This document shows, one piece after another, positions 8,911 to 17,697 of a DNA stretch of 64,000 nucleotides. Numbering within the stretch: position 1 is the first letter of the stretch; each line of letters opens with the position of its first letter. The DNA lies in NCBI GenBank assembly GCA_038993745.2, contig CP160630.1, positions 124,001 through 188,000 on the forward strand, read 5' to 3'. This DNA comes from Aliivibrio fischeri (GTDB lineage: Bacteria; Pseudomonadota; Gammaproteobacteria; Enterobacterales; Vibrionaceae). The position numbers and the translations under genes are program-made. The notes under the pieces were generated by a model. The model searched no databases, was not told where the DNA came from, and saw nothing but the letters and a program-made list of their open reading frames with translations.

Positions 8911-10794
8911 ATGTACAAAAATATCTCAATAAAAAATAAGTTAACCCTCATGTTTGTGGTGGTTATCTTGGTTATGGCGTCAATTCAAACTTATATGACA
9001 GGTAAGCAATTGATGAAAGAAACACATCGGTCTGTTGAGCAATTTTCATTAGCTATTACACAATCCAGCATTGCGGGTATTGAGAAGTGGATTGATGGGA
9101 AGGTGCAGATCTTATTAGCGACAGAAAAATCGTTTTCTTATTCGGATAAACCAATTAGCTACTTTGCTCAAGCAGAAAAAGCGGGTCAATTTGATATTAC
9201 TTATGCAGGTTTATCAACGGGTGAATTTTACCAAAGCCGAAATCTCCCCGTACCAGAGGGGTATGACCCAAGGGGACGTGATTGGTATTTAGCGGCACAA
9301 AGCTCATCAGCTCCTATCGTTACAAGTCCATATATTGATGCGGGAACAGGCAATTTCGTTGTGACCATTGCTGATTCATTTAATACCGATATTTACGCAG
9401 GCGTTATTGGTGCTGATATTGGAATCCAATCTATTGTTGCCGATGTACTCGCTGTTAACCAAGATGGAGTATCTGCTTATTTGGTGGATAAAGATGGGCA
9501 TTTTGTTGCGCATCAAGACCACAACATGCTGCAGAAATCCGTTTCAACATTAAGTGATAAACTTTCTGTTGCTGGCATTGAAGCACTATCAAAAAGCGGT
9601 TCTTTATCTGAAGCGGTAATTAATGGTAAAGACGTATTTATCACTGTGGCAAAGGAAGCGATTTCTGGTTGGTATTTTGTCACGATTATCGATAAGGAGC
9701 ATGCATTTGCCTCTGTAAGAAGTGTGATTAGTGATTCTCTTTTTATGGTGTTGTTGCAGCTTATTATTATCGCAGCATTAGCAGCATACTTGATAAAACA
9801 AGCTCTATCTCCACTTACGTTGTTAAGCAAAGCAATGGAAGATTTATCTAAAGGTGAAGGGGATTTAACACAACGCATCACGGTTGATTCAAAAGATGAA
9901 ATTGGTCAATTAGCCGGTCATGTAAATGCTTTTATTGATAAATTACATTCAATTATTAAAGACATTGCTTCTTCTTCGTTAGAGTTAAACTCTCAATCAA
10001 GATTAAGTACTCAAATGGCAGGTAAAACCAGCGAAGGTTTAGCGATTCAGGTAAATGAAATTACACAAATTGCCGCAGCGGTTCATGAAATGTCAGCTAC
10101 CGCTCAAGAAGTTGCTAATAATGCACAATTAACGGCTGAATCAGCAGTGAGCTCTACAGAAAGTTGTGAGCAAGGAAAGCAGGTTATTATTCGCAACCAA
10201 GAGTCTATCGTGAACCTAGCTAATCAAGTTGATAATGCATCAAACATTATTCAAGAGTTAGAGAGCAACGCTCAGCAAATAAATACTATTCTTTCAACGA
10301 TCAGAGAAATTGCAGAACAAACTAATTTGTTGGCGTTGAATGCTGCAATTGAAGCGGCGAGAGCTGGAGAGCAAGGTCGAGGTTTTGCAGTAGTGGCAGA
10401 TGAAGTCCGAGTGTTATCGCAACGTACTCATAGCTCAACAGATGAAATCCGCCACATGATTGAAACCTTACAACGAAATACTCATTCAGCAGTTCAGAGT
10501 ATGGATGAGAGTAAGAAGTTTGCTCAATCAAGTGTTGATGATGCGAGTAATGCGACCACAGCGTTAGAAGAAATATCTTACTCTATTCAACAAATATCAG
10601 ACATGGCGATGCAAATTTCTAACGCAGCAGCAGAGCAAAGAACTGTAACCGATGAAGTAAACCAAAACATTCAATCGGCGAGCGATGTATCTGATCAAAT
10701 GTCGACAGAAGCAAACAATTCACAACAATTATCCGAAGAATTACGTGAAATAGCGACTCGTTTGAACAATCAAGTGAACTTGTTTAAGTATTAA
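8911..10794 (+). CDS. Methyl-accepting chemotaxis protein with amino-acid-type dCache sensor
   Basis: This 627-residue receptor has transmembrane helices at about 10-27 and 280-300, with a double Cache domain in the periplasm between them. A HAMP domain (about 300-352) and a long cytoplasmic coiled coil follow, with the signalling tip [18 protein letters not shown] near 468-486. The sensor shows [12 protein letters not shown], then SPYIDAGTG, then GADIG. These are the residues of the known dCache motif that binds the amino and carboxyl groups of amino acids, so an amino acid ligand is a good prediction; related Vibrio receptors include Mlp24 and VfcA. No NWETF-like CheR/CheB tether is present; the tail ends NQVNLFKY. 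The gene is monocistronic and ends at a terminator. Confidence 0.92.
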   Translation: MYKNISIKNKLTLMFVVVILVMASIQTYMTGKQLMKETHRSVEQFSLAITQSSIAGIEKWIDGKVQILLATEKSFSYSDKPISYFAQAEKAGQFDITYAGLSTGEFYQSRNLPVPEGYDPRGRDWYLAAQSSSAPIVTSPYIDAGTGNFVVTIADSFNTDIYAGVIGADIGIQSIVADVLAVNQDGVSAYLVDKDGHFVAHQDHNMLQKSVSTLSDKLSVAGIEALSKSGSLSEAVINGKDVFITVAKEAISGWYFVTIIDKEHAFASVRSVISDSLFMVLLQLIIIAALAAYLIKQALSPLTLLSKAMEDLSKGEGDLTQRITVDSKDEIGQLAGHVNAFIDKLHSIIKDIASSSLELNSQSRLSTQMAGKTSEGLAIQVNEITQIAAAVHEMSATAQEVANNAQLTAESAVSSTESCEQGKQVIIRNQESIVNLANQVDNASNIIQELESNAQQINTILSTIREIAEQTNLLALNAAIEAARAGEQGRGFAVVADEVRVLSQRTHSSTDEIRHMIETLQRNTHSAVQSMDESKKFAQSSVDDASNATTALEEISYSIQQISDMAMQISNAAAEQRTVTDEVNQNIQSASDVSDQMSTEANNSQQLSEELREIATRLNNQVNLFKY

Positions 10795-10808
10795 TAAAAT
10801 TCGCCTAA

Positions 10809-10856
10809 AAAATAGCCTCTTGCATTTAGTGGCAGCTAAATTTAAGAGGCTTTTTT
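10809..10856 (+). terminator. Rho-independent terminator of the chemoreceptor gene
   Basis: Outer stem GCCTCTT/AAGAGGC (10815-10821 with 10844-10850), inner stem TTTAG/CTAAA, then six T. Confidence 0.85.
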
Positions 10857-10917
10857 ATTAGAGAGCAAAACAAGTTGCAGATTCTTTCTAGGGGGAAAAG
10901 AACCTAATAACTGTTGA

Positions 10918-11034
10918 TTAACCTTCTATTCCATAGTTTTGAGCCATAGCAAAATGCAGCTTTGCTTTTAAGTGCTGTCGCTTTAATTGCTCTTTTTTAG
11001 TAACTATGTTGTAGAACTTCATGATTAATTTCAT
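10918..11034 (-). CDS. Small basic protein, 38 residues, unknown function
   Basis: The ATG at 11034 opens a 38-codon frame preceded by AGAGATAAC. The product begins MKLIMKFYNIVTKKEQ and has a Lys/Arg-rich middle (QLKRQHLKAKLHFAMAQ) that could form an amphipathic helix. It lies downstream of the LuxR-type gene on the same strand (87 bp gap) and ends near the chemoreceptor terminator. No homologue is recognised. The codon usage looks protein-like, but this is a prediction from one frame only. Confidence 0.5.
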   Translation of the reverse strand: MKLIMKFYNIVTKKEQLKRQHLKAKLHFAMAQNYGIEG

Positions 11035-11121
11035 TGTTATCTCTATCGTTGTAGGTACACGTTATATGTGAGATAGATTTTATTTAAACTGGTTGAAATT
11101 AATACCGTAAAACTACCGCAT

Positions 11122-11895
11122 TTAAGGATTATATTTTTTCCCTAAATCATTACGTAATGCAAACTGCATCAGCTCAGAGTGATTTTCTAATTGAAGTGTT
11201 GTCAGCATTCTATATTTATGTGATTCAACGGTTCTAGGGCTAAGGTTTAGCTTCTCTGCACACTCTTTTGCTGAATGACCTGTCGCAAGTAAGTTAAGAA
11301 TAATCGTCTGTTTCTTACTGAGTAATAGCAGTTGTTCACCTTCATTAATATGACGTTGTTCTTCACTTTGTAAGTTGCGGGTAAGTACAGAGTGCTGCCA
11401 ATAGCATAACCACATTTCACACAGCATTTTTAAACGATTTATTTGTATATCATCGATTTCTTTTTCTGCTTGCTCTAAGCGTCCTAGTGTTGCTGCTCCC
11501 CACACTTTACCGTGCATCGATAGAGGGATGATGCAATGCCACCTAGCTCCATCTTGATAAAGAGAACGTAAAACCTCTAAGTTGCTATTTCTCAGTTCAT
11601 AAGCAGAAAAGGTGATGATTTGTTTAGAAGAAGAGAGCAGCTTTAAATATTCTGTTGGTTTTTTATTTGAATACTTTGCTCTTTGGACTTCAGCAATACC
11701 CGGTTTTTGGGCATTAATGAGCTTTCCTTCATTGAATAGAATAAGAGAGTTGGGAAAAAGGGATAATCTATCAATGTCAAAAAGTTCTAAAGCTTCAACT
11801 GCGCATTCTCTCCATGTAATTTCGAATAAGGATGGCTCGCATTTTAGTAACCGATTAGATTGAGATATTAACAATGATTCAAAAGCAGTATGCAT
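11122..11895 (-). CDS. LuxR-type transcriptional regulator with GAF-like sensor domain
   Basis: In this 257-residue protein the first 165 residues look like a GAF-type ligand-binding fold (WHCIIPLSMHGKVWGAATLGR is the typical GAF strand pattern). A LuxR/NarL helix-turn-helix follows at about 192-248 (LLATGHSAKECAEKLNLSP, then TVESHKYRMLTTL). There is no receiver domain, so it is probably controlled by a bound small molecule or another protein rather than by phosphorylation. It lacks the tryptophan/aspartate pattern of acyl-homoserine-lactone receptors. The small 38-codon gene may be co-transcribed with it. Targets are unknown. Confidence 0.82.
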   Translation of the reverse strand: MHTAFESLLISQSNRLLKCEPSLFEITWRECAVEALELFDIDRLSLFPNSLILFNEGKLINAQKPGIAEVQRAKYSNKKPTEYLKLLSSSKQIITFSAYELRNSNLEVLRSLYQDGARWHCIIPLSMHGKVWGAATLGRLEQAEKEIDDIQINRLKMLCEMWLCYWQHSVLTRNLQSEEQRHINEGEQLLLLSKKQTIILNLLATGHSAKECAEKLNLSPRTVESHKYRMLTTLQLENHSELMQFALRNDLGKKYNP

Positions 11896-12224
11896 ACAAA
11901 TAGGTAATTCTTATTAGTTAAATGATGTTTTTATCAATAGATACTAGCAAGGAAGTGTATTGTTCGTTAAAAGGGATTTTTGGTATTTATAGTCTTTTTG
12001 CATGTGTTTTACCTATGTATTGATTTTGTGAACCTATTGCATGCAATCATTACAGTGCGTGATGGTGATCATCCTTTTAGCTTCTATGTATTGTTAATCA
12101 CAGTTGATACCTTTAGATTGATTCATGTAATTTATAGGTTACTTAAGTTTCATTTCTGTAAATAAAGTATCGAAACCAATTTAAACCCTATTTTGAGACG
12201 TTTTATTTAACAGAGGAAACCAAT
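11896..12224. other. 329-bp intergenic region
   Basis: It carries the promoter side of the LuxR-type gene and the leader of the next gene. A 61-codon frame at 11980-12165 has an F/V/L-rich product and no ribosome site, so I do not count it as a gene. No operator is recognised. Confidence 0.4.
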
Positions 12225-12509
12225 ATGGCTAAGTACCAATTTTTTTGCATTCCCAATAGTGATCGTAAGAAATACACCTTCCTAGATATGGCGTCGGAGT
12301 CTTTTTTAAAAGAGAAGTCCGCCATACTCGCACAAGGCTTTGAAGTTGAAGATGATGTTATCTATGCAGAAACATCAGAAGAAGCCGTTGAAAAATTTAA
12401 ATCCAACTTTGTTTATGCAGTAGATGAATATGGAAAAGCTGATGTTAGTTATGGCTTCGCTATTTTTATTCAATCTATTTATAAGAAATTATTTAAGAAA
12501 AACGCATAA
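12225..12509 (+). CDS. Hypothetical cytoplasmic protein, 94 residues
   Basis: The protein is not recognised. It has no signal peptide. It is acidic in the middle (EVEDDVIYAETSEEAVEKFKSNF) and ends with a basic tail, IYKKLFKKNA. The AETSEEAVEKF stretch followed by aromatic residues is a pattern common in small conserved Vibrio proteins, but I cannot assign a family. AGAGGA lies seven bases before the ATG, a strong ribosome site, so the gene is probably real and translated. It stands alone, between a divergent LuxR-type gene and a convergent outer-membrane-like gene. Confidence 0.7.
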   Translation: MAKYQFFCIPNSDRKKYTFLDMASESFLKEKSAILAQGFEVEDDVIYAETSEEAVEKFKSNFVYAVDEYGKADVSYGFAIFIQSIYKKLFKKNA

Positions 12510-12590
12510 GTTTTATTTAAATAAAAGCAAAAGGATGAGAATTATGGATAAGGTGTTTTGTTGCTTAGTGCTTTTGTGCAGGCCAAAAAG

Positions 12591-13076
12591 TTAAAATAGG
12601 TCATCAAAAGAGAGCTCAAGATGATGCATGAGTATTATCCCTTTTGAATCCGGCACAATCCCATTCACTAATGATAGAGAGATTGTGTCGGTAATAGGGT
12701 AAGAAATAATAAGCTCAGGTATGAGATAAAGGCTGATATCTTCATTGATATAAGTAATGATTTCCTCTTGTTTGTAGCCTGTAACTAGACCTAAAACAAC
12801 CCCAGCATCAAATGATAACTTGCTAAGCATTAATGCATCGTCGGTTTGAAATTTCCAACCAACAAGTGTTGATTTTCTATTATATGAATTAGTGAAATTC
12901 GCAACACTAAAACCGTTATTGATGCTAAAACCTATCAGCTTATGCTGTTCATTATAGTCATAGTCTCTATCAACATAATGGTTGCTGTAACCAAGAAAAG
13001 CCACTTCGATTGACGTCGCCTGAACGGGGCGAGAAAGAGCAATAAGTAGGAATGCAAATACAGAAATCCATTTCAT
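12591..13076 (-). CDS. Small exported beta-barrel-like protein
   Basis: This 161-residue protein has a signal peptide (cleavage near VQA20). The rest alternates hydrophobic and polar residues and is rich in Tyr, Asn and Gly (AFLGYSNHYVDRDYDYNEQ, then FSVANFTNSYNRKS). That is typical of small eight-stranded outer-membrane barrels of the PagP/accessory-factor kind. It ends LELSFDDLF; an aromatic last residue is what the BAM complex usually recognises. No catalytic residues can be identified with confidence. It is divergent from the HlyD exporter operon. The exact family is unassigned. Confidence 0.7.
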   Translation of the reverse strand: MKWISVFAFLLIALSRPVQATSIEVAFLGYSNHYVDRDYDYNEQHKLIGFSINNGFSVANFTNSYNRKSTLVGWKFQTDDALMLSKLSFDAGVVLGLVTGYKQEEIITYINEDISLYLIPELIISYPITDTISLSLVNGIVPDSKGIILMHHLELSFDDLF

Positions 13077-13267
13077 ATTTATCCTAACATTTAAGTAAAC
13101 ATACTATTAATAGTAGTAGGCAGTTATTTGTTTTGCTTACTTCTTTTATTAGATTTGCCATAACTTCCCCCTTTTTGTTTATTATCGCAATATTGGTATT
13201 AAAGGATTTAATCGTATTTTATTAGGAGTAATATGATAAAGACTAGGTAATCAGTTAAGGGACGAAA

Positions 13268-14218
13268 ATGCGTAAAATACTATTAGGATTGGCATGTATT
13301 GTGACACTACAAGCGTGTTCGCCAGACAAAGGTGATGAAGCATTAGGTACATTAGAGCGAGATAGAGTGACTTTTTCTGCTACCTCAAATGAAATTATTC
13401 GAGCATTACCAGTTAAAGAGGGAAGTGAAGTCAAAGTCGGTGATGTTTTGGTGCAGTTAGATACCAAAAATCAAGAAGCGATTCTTGCTCATGCCATTGC
13501 GAATACGGCTAAAGCGCAAGCGTATTTATTACGTTTAACGAATGGAGAGCGCCCAGAGGATATTGCCTCTGCGCAGGCAAGGGTTGATCAAGCCAAAGCT
13601 CAACTGATCGATGCTGAAAAAACGTATCGTAGAATGGTCGAGTTAGTAAAGAAGAATCTTGCCAGTCAATCAAATAAGGATGCCGCATTAGCATCAAGAG
13701 ATTCAGCCAGAGCGGCATTAAATTCAGCAAATGAAGAGTTTTCAAAACTGACTGCTGGAGCAAGGCCTGAGGATATTGAGCAAGCAAGAGCTGAGCTTGA
13801 TGCAATGAAAGCAGAAGCCATTTTGCAACAACAGAAACTTGATGAATTAACCATTGTTGCTACTCGTGATGGTATTTTAGATAACCTACCTTATAACCTA
13901 GGTGAGCGTGTTCCTGTTAATGGCTTTGTCGCTGTTATTCAAGCCAATAGAGTTCCTTATGCTCGTGTTTATGTTCCTGCATCGTATCGTGTAGGCTTTG
14001 TACCTGGGAAAAAATTCTCTGTTAAAGTTGATGGTATTGATACTCCTTTTGAAGGAACGGTACGATGGGTTGCAACGGATCCATCATTTACACCTTATTA
14101 CGCATTAACAGAAGAAGATCGTTCACATCTCGTTTATTTAGCTGAGGTTGACTTACCCGAATCAGCCGCTCTATTACCTTCAGGTGTACCTGCTCAAGTT
14201 AAATTGAGTAAGGACTAA
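13268..14218 (+). CDS. HlyD/RND-type periplasmic adaptor lipoprotein of an ABC exporter
   Basis: This 316-residue protein carries a lipobox LQAC (Cys17) after a short signal sequence. A biotinyl-lipoyl half-domain, a long alpha-helical hairpin (about 75-195, with two copies of the GERPEDI/GARPEDI element) and a C-terminal beta-barrel follow. It resembles the YbhG family of membrane-fusion proteins that link an inner-membrane ABC-2 exporter to an outer-membrane channel. It is the first gene of a tight operon: the ATPase starts 4 bp after its stop, and the permease overlaps the ATPase. The cargo is unknown (drugs or envelope components are usual for this family), and a TolC-like partner must be supplied elsewhere. 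Confidence 0.88.
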   Translation: MRKILLGLACIVTLQACSPDKGDEALGTLERDRVTFSATSNEIIRALPVKEGSEVKVGDVLVQLDTKNQEAILAHAIANTAKAQAYLLRLTNGERPEDIASAQARVDQAKAQLIDAEKTYRRMVELVKKNLASQSNKDAALASRDSARAALNSANEEFSKLTAGARPEDIEQARAELDAMKAEAILQQQKLDELTIVATRDGILDNLPYNLGERVPVNGFVAVIQANRVPYARVYVPASYRVGFVPGKKFSVKVDGIDTPFEGTVRWVATDPSFTPYYALTEEDRSHLVYLAEVDLPESAALLPSGVPAQVKLSKD

Positions 14219-14222
14219 GCAT

Positions 14223-15149
14223 ATGACTGAATTGGCAATTCAAGCAAAAGAGGTAGTAAAAAAGTTCGGTGATTTTACTGCGATTGATGGGATTAACTTA
14301 TCCGTACCTAAAGGCAGCATTTATGGTTTTTTAGGGCCGAATGGTTGTGGTAAATCAACAACTATTCGAACCCTAACAGGCTTATTAAGTCCAACATCAG
14401 GAACCGTTGATGTACTGGGTTTATGCATACCAAAAGAGTCGGAAGCGTTACGTTTAAAGATTGGTTACATGACTCAAAAGTTCTCGTTATACGATGATTT
14501 AAGTGTTGAAGAGAACCTAGAATTTATTGGCCAAATCTTTGGTATGGAAAAGCAATTATTAAATGCTCGAGTTTCTGAACAACTAGCGACATATGGGCTT
14601 GATCAGCTACGCAAACAACGAGTATCAGGAATGAGTGGTGGCCAAAAGCAGAGATTATCATTGGCCGCTGCCACTATGCATAATCCAGAACTTTTGTTTT
14701 TAGATGAACCTACATCAGCGGTTGACCCTGAAAATCGACGAGAGTTTTGGGAGCAATTATTCGATCTTTCAGATAAAGGCACCACCATTCTCGTGACAAC
14801 TCATTACATGGATGAGGCTGAACGTTGTCATCGTTTAGCGATTATGGAATCAGGCATTATTCGGGCTGATGGTGAGCCTGAAGAACTCATGGCAAACATG
14901 GGGGTTAATATTGTCGAGGTAAAAGCGAATAACTTACGAGCGTTAAAAGCAAAATTAATGGCTTGTGATGAGGTACGCTCTGCCGCTCAACTAGGGATCC
15001 GCTTACGAGTGCTTATTCATCAACATATTGATGACCCGATCTTATGGTTAAGAACAAATTTTAATGAATTAAAAGACGCGGAAATGAATATCGCCCGTCC
15101 TAGCTTAGAAGATGTTTTCGTTACCGTAACAGGGAAGGGACGTCAATGA
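14223..15149 (+). CDS. ABC transporter ATP-binding protein (YbhF/CcmA-like)
   Basis: This 308-residue ATPase has Walker A GPNGCGKST (about 38-46), the Q-loop at MTQKFSLYDDL, signature MSGGQKQRLSLA (about 139-150), Walker B LLFLDEPTS and the H-loop His in VTTHYMDEAE. A C-terminal extension ends with the SLEDVFVTVTG motif typical of drug- and polysaccharide-type ABC-2 exporters. It is a single ATPase half, whereas E. coli YbhF is a tandem double ATPase. It works with the adaptor encoded upstream and the permease whose start overlaps its stop by four bases. Confidence 0.92.
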   Translation: MTELAIQAKEVVKKFGDFTAIDGINLSVPKGSIYGFLGPNGCGKSTTIRTLTGLLSPTSGTVDVLGLCIPKESEALRLKIGYMTQKFSLYDDLSVEENLEFIGQIFGMEKQLLNARVSEQLATYGLDQLRKQRVSGMSGGQKQRLSLAAATMHNPELLFLDEPTSAVDPENRREFWEQLFDLSDKGTTILVTTHYMDEAERCHRLAIMESGIIRADGEPEELMANMGVNIVEVKANNLRALKAKLMACDEVRSAAQLGIRLRVLIHQHIDDPILWLRTNFNELKDAEMNIARPSLEDVFVTVTGKGRQ

Positions 15150-16246
15150 AATCAATGAATCGCATGAAAGCCATCATGATGAAAGAAATACGCCAGCTAT
15201 CTAGAGATAAGTTGACGTTCGGAATGGTTATTATGATCCCATTAATTCAATTGTTGTTGTTTGGCTATGCCATTAACACGGATATTAGGGATATTCCGGT
15301 CGCTGTTGTCGATCAAAGTGAGAGCACATTAGGACGCTTAATTACGGAGTCAGTTAAAGTAACTCAAGTGGTTAGTATAAAGCAGTATTATCCTACGGTT
15401 GAAGAGGCTGAAAAGGCGATTCAACAAGGTGTGGTTCGTGCTGCTTTAGTCTTACCAAAAGACATCACTCAACGAGTCATGCAGAAAAGAGAACTTGGCC
15501 AATGGATCGTTGATGGCTCAGATACCATGATCAGTGCTGCTATTTTATCATTACAAACTATGCCATTGGCTGATTTGGATTTTGATGTAAGAAATACGGC
15601 AAAAGCCAAAACATTTGAAGTTACTTTGTTTTATAACCCTAGTCGACGCTCTGCAGTTAATATCGTTCCTGGTTTATTGGGCGTTATATTAACCATGACC
15701 ATGGTGCTTTTTACTAGCTCTGCAATTGTTAGAGAGCGTGAAAGAGGCAATTTAGAGTTATTGATCACCACTCCGATCCGCTCATTTGAACTCATGGTCG
15801 CAAAAATTATCCCTTATATCTTTGTCGGCTTAATTCAAGTTTTGATCATTCTTGGTTTAGGTTACGCTATTTTTGATGTACCTATTAATGGTTCGTTATC
15901 ACAAATATTATTTGGAACATTGTTATTTATATCAGCAAGTTTGACGCTTGGCTTGGTAATCTCAACAATAGCAAAAACACAGTTACAAGCGATGCAAATG
16001 ACGATATTTATACTCCTTCCATCTATATTGTTATCTGGTTTTATGTTTCCGTACGAAGGTATGCCTGTCATCGCTCAATGGATAGCAGAGATATTACCCG
16101 CAACTCACTTTATGCGGTTGATTAGAGGTATCGTATTAAGAGGGGCTGATTTAATGGACTTATGGCGTGACACGATTTGGATGATAGTGTTTACATTAAT
16201 AGGGCTGTTTGTCGCGTCTAAACGGTTTAAGAAATCATTGGATTGA
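15146..16246 (+). CDS. ABC-2 type permease (YbhR/YbhS-like)
   Basis: This 366-residue permease has one N-terminal transmembrane helix (about 24-42). A large periplasmic domain (about 45-170) and five C-terminal helices, with the ERERGNLELL coupling element at about 197-206, follow. The architecture is that of ABC-2 exporters. It is the last gene of the three-gene exporter operon; its ATG overlaps the ATPase stop (ATGA). One permease is present, so a homodimer is likely, unlike the YbhS/YbhR heterodimer of E. coli. The operon ends at the terminator at 16264-16303. Confidence 0.92.
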   Translation: MKSMNRMKAIMMKEIRQLSRDKLTFGMVIMIPLIQLLLFGYAINTDIRDIPVAVVDQSESTLGRLITESVKVTQVVSIKQYYPTVEEAEKAIQQGVVRAALVLPKDITQRVMQKRELGQWIVDGSDTMISAAILSLQTMPLADLDFDVRNTAKAKTFEVTLFYNPSRRSAVNIVPGLLGVILTMTMVLFTSSAIVRERERGNLELLITTPIRSFELMVAKIIPYIFVGLIQVLIILGLGYAIFDVPINGSLSQILFGTLLFISASLTLGLVISTIAKTQLQAMQMTIFILLPSILLSGFMFPYEGMPVIAQWIAEILPATHFMRLIRGIVLRGADLMDLWRDTIWMIVFTLIGLFVASKRFKKSLD

Positions 16247-16263
16247 TTGGTTAAATAGAGAGA

Positions 16264-16303
16264 ATGCCCTGATTGTTTGAGCACCAATTCAGGGCGTTTT
16301 TAT
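16264..16303 (+). terminator. Rho-independent terminator of the exporter operon
   Basis: Stem GCCCTGATTG (16266-16275) with CAATTCAGGGC (16285-16295, one bulged T), followed by GTTTTTATT. Confidence 0.85.
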
Positions 16304-16325
16304 TCCAATCTAAAGCTTGTGTACC

Positions 16326-16433
16326 TTAAGCGATAAAAATTACATTTCCGCAGATACAAACCCAAATATGGCGGGTTTCGCTATAGAACCATTCTTGATG
16401 TTGTTGGCAGCATGGGCAGACTATTTTATCCAT
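16326..16433 (-). CDS. 35-residue zinc-ribbon-like micro-protein
   Basis: The ATG at 16433 is preceded by a strong ribosome site, AAGGGAAACTT. The product starts MDKIVCPCCQQHQ and has two cysteine knuckles, CPCC and CICG, 21 residues apart, which is the pattern of a one-module zinc ribbon. It lies convergent to the exporter operon and uses no neighbouring frame. Such small proteins often escape annotation. The function is unknown; metal binding is inferred from the four or five cysteines. Confidence 0.6.
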   Translation of the reverse strand: MDKIVCPCCQQHQEWFYSETRHIWVCICGNVIFIA

Positions 16434-16696
16434 AAGTTTCCCTTAACTTTTTTTATTATCAAGATCTAGTATGGAAAGAAAACTTATCTTATCAAATCAA
16501 AATATGAGCTTGTGAGTCTCAATTCGACATAAGCAACACTTTGATGTAACTATGAGATTAGTTAATAGCAATACGTTTATTTTAATTACATTTTTAAGAG
16601 ATAAGCGTCGTAAATTTTGCGGGCTGTCACATTATGAATATTGTCTCTGTGTATAAAATGAGAATCCAAAAGAGAAAGTATGCTCAAGGAGGAGTC

Positions 16697-16819
16697 ATGT
16701 TTTTATTGGAAGGGTTAAGCCCACTTACAGAGTTAATTATATGGATAAGTTATGCCATCACGATTGTAATTTGTGCGTTGACGGTTGCTGTTATCGTTGA
16801 ATTCAGTAAAAAAGAGTAA
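16697..16819 (+). CDS. 40-residue single-span membrane protein
   Basis: I choose the ATG at 16697 because AAGGAGGAGTC immediately precedes it, a near-perfect ribosome site. A longer frame from 16634 has no such site and adds a basic, unlikely extension. The product starts MFLLEGLSPLTE and has one transmembrane helix (about 13-34: IIWISYAITIVICALTVAVIVE). It ends EFSKKE and a strong terminator follows. It resembles the many small membrane proteins that modulate larger transporters or enzymes, but no partner is evident. Confidence 0.7.
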   Translation: MFLLEGLSPLTELIIWISYAITIVICALTVAVIVEFSKKE

Positions 16820-16841
16820 GACACGATGACTTATCCTAAAA

Positions 16842-16880
16842 ACAAAAAAGAGCACATTGGTTATGTGCTCTTTTTTTATT
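16842..16880. terminator. Bidirectional rho-independent terminator
   Basis: A-run, GAGCACAT (16850-16857), 5-nt loop, ATGTGCTC (16863-16870), then T-run. It is shared by the small membrane gene (+) and the nitroreductase gene (-). Confidence 0.92.
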
Positions 16881-16893
16881 TACATTAGGAAAA

Positions 16894-17553
16894 TTAAAGT
16901 GTTGTAATCACATCTTCCATTGGTAAACGTGCTTTTGGTAGACCGTGGTTATAATCTTCGCCATCTTTGTGATAACCCAAAGCAAGGGCAAAATCACATA
17001 CATAACCATCTAATTCATCTTTAAACTCTTCACCAATCAATGCTGAGTCAACACCTTCCATTGATGTTGATGCTATGCCCATACGAGCAAGAGTATGCAG
17101 TGTGTTACCTAAAGCAATATAGCTTTGTGCTTTTGTCCAGTTACCATTAAAGCCTGCTTCGTTAGTATTTAATTCAACAAAGCCAAAAGCGCCATCTAGC
17201 ATATCGTTGTAACGCTCAGCAGGTAAGTGGCCAGAAGCAACTTCTGCATCCACTACTTTACGATATTGGTCTTTTGTATAGTTTGGATTGTGCGCAAATA
17301 AAATCGTGTGTGATGCTTCTTTTGCGTGTGGTTGATTAAATTCAAACATGTTCGCAAATGTACCATGAAAACGTTCTTTTGCTTCTTCACTCTCAAGAAC
17401 AATGAACTTCCAAGGCTGAGAGTTAATTGAAGATGCAGATAGACGAATCGCTTCTTTAATTACGTCCATATCTTCTGCTGAAATGCGCTTTGTTGCGTCG
17501 TATTTTTTAGCAGTATAACGAGAATTTAAATCAGCAATAATTGGGTGAGTCAT
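16894..17553 (-). CDS. Oxygen-insensitive NAD(P)H nitroreductase / flavin reductase (NfsB/FRase I family)
   Basis: This 219-residue FMN enzyme has the family's N-terminal ISxLNSRYTAKKYD-type motif and the flavin-binding segment RLSASSINSQPWKFIVLES (about 37-55). It also has the central ALGNTLHTLARMG and the C-terminal ALGYHKDGEDYNHGLPK. These match the E. coli NfsB and A. fischeri FRase I pattern; FRase I can supply FMNH2 for luciferase. This copy differs enough from my memory of FRase I to be a paralogue rather than that gene. The substrate may be nitroaromatics, quinones or free FMN. It is transcribed divergently from the MerR-methyltransferase gene, which may regulate it. Confidence 0.9.
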   Translation of the reverse strand: MTHPIIADLNSRYTAKKYDATKRISAEDMDVIKEAIRLSASSINSQPWKFIVLESEEAKERFHGTFANMFEFNQPHAKEASHTILFAHNPNYTKDQYRKVVDAEVASGHLPAERYNDMLDGAFGFVELNTNEAGFNGNWTKAQSYIALGNTLHTLARMGIASTSMEGVDSALIGEEFKDELDGYVCDFALALGYHKDGEDYNHGLPKARLPMEDVITTL

Positions 17554-17673
17554 ATGAGCTATTTCCTAAATCTGGTGAACAAAAGCGCGAGTTTATATTT
17601 TCTTTACTCGTCGTTGATGTGAGTAAGATAAAGAAAATCAAAGACGAGAAAAAGAGATGAAAGATCCAATCAC

Positions 17674-17693
17674 TATGGAATAAAAGTTCCATA
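17674..17693. repeat. Inverted repeat between nitroreductase and MerR-type gene
   Basis: TATGGAA (17674-17680), six-base spacer, TTCCATA (17687-17693). It lies upstream of both divergent genes and just before the MerR-type promoter, so it could be an operator; this is inferred. Confidence 0.4.
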
Positions 17694-17697
17694 ATTG

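Noticed and set aside
11980..12165. 61-codon frame with a hydrophobic product
   Set aside because: No ribosome site, AT-rich leader DNA, and a product that is mostly F, V, L and I with no membrane-protein layout.
12544..12594. 16-codon frame MDKVFCCLVLLCRPKS after AAAAGGATGAGAATT
   Set aside because: The ribosome site is good, but the product is very short and the frame lies at the 3' side of another gene; not enough support.
13102..13115. 14-bp palindrome TACTATTAATAGTA between the outer-membrane and HlyD genes
   Set aside because: AT-rich palindromes of this length are frequent in this DNA; it may just be part of a -10 region.
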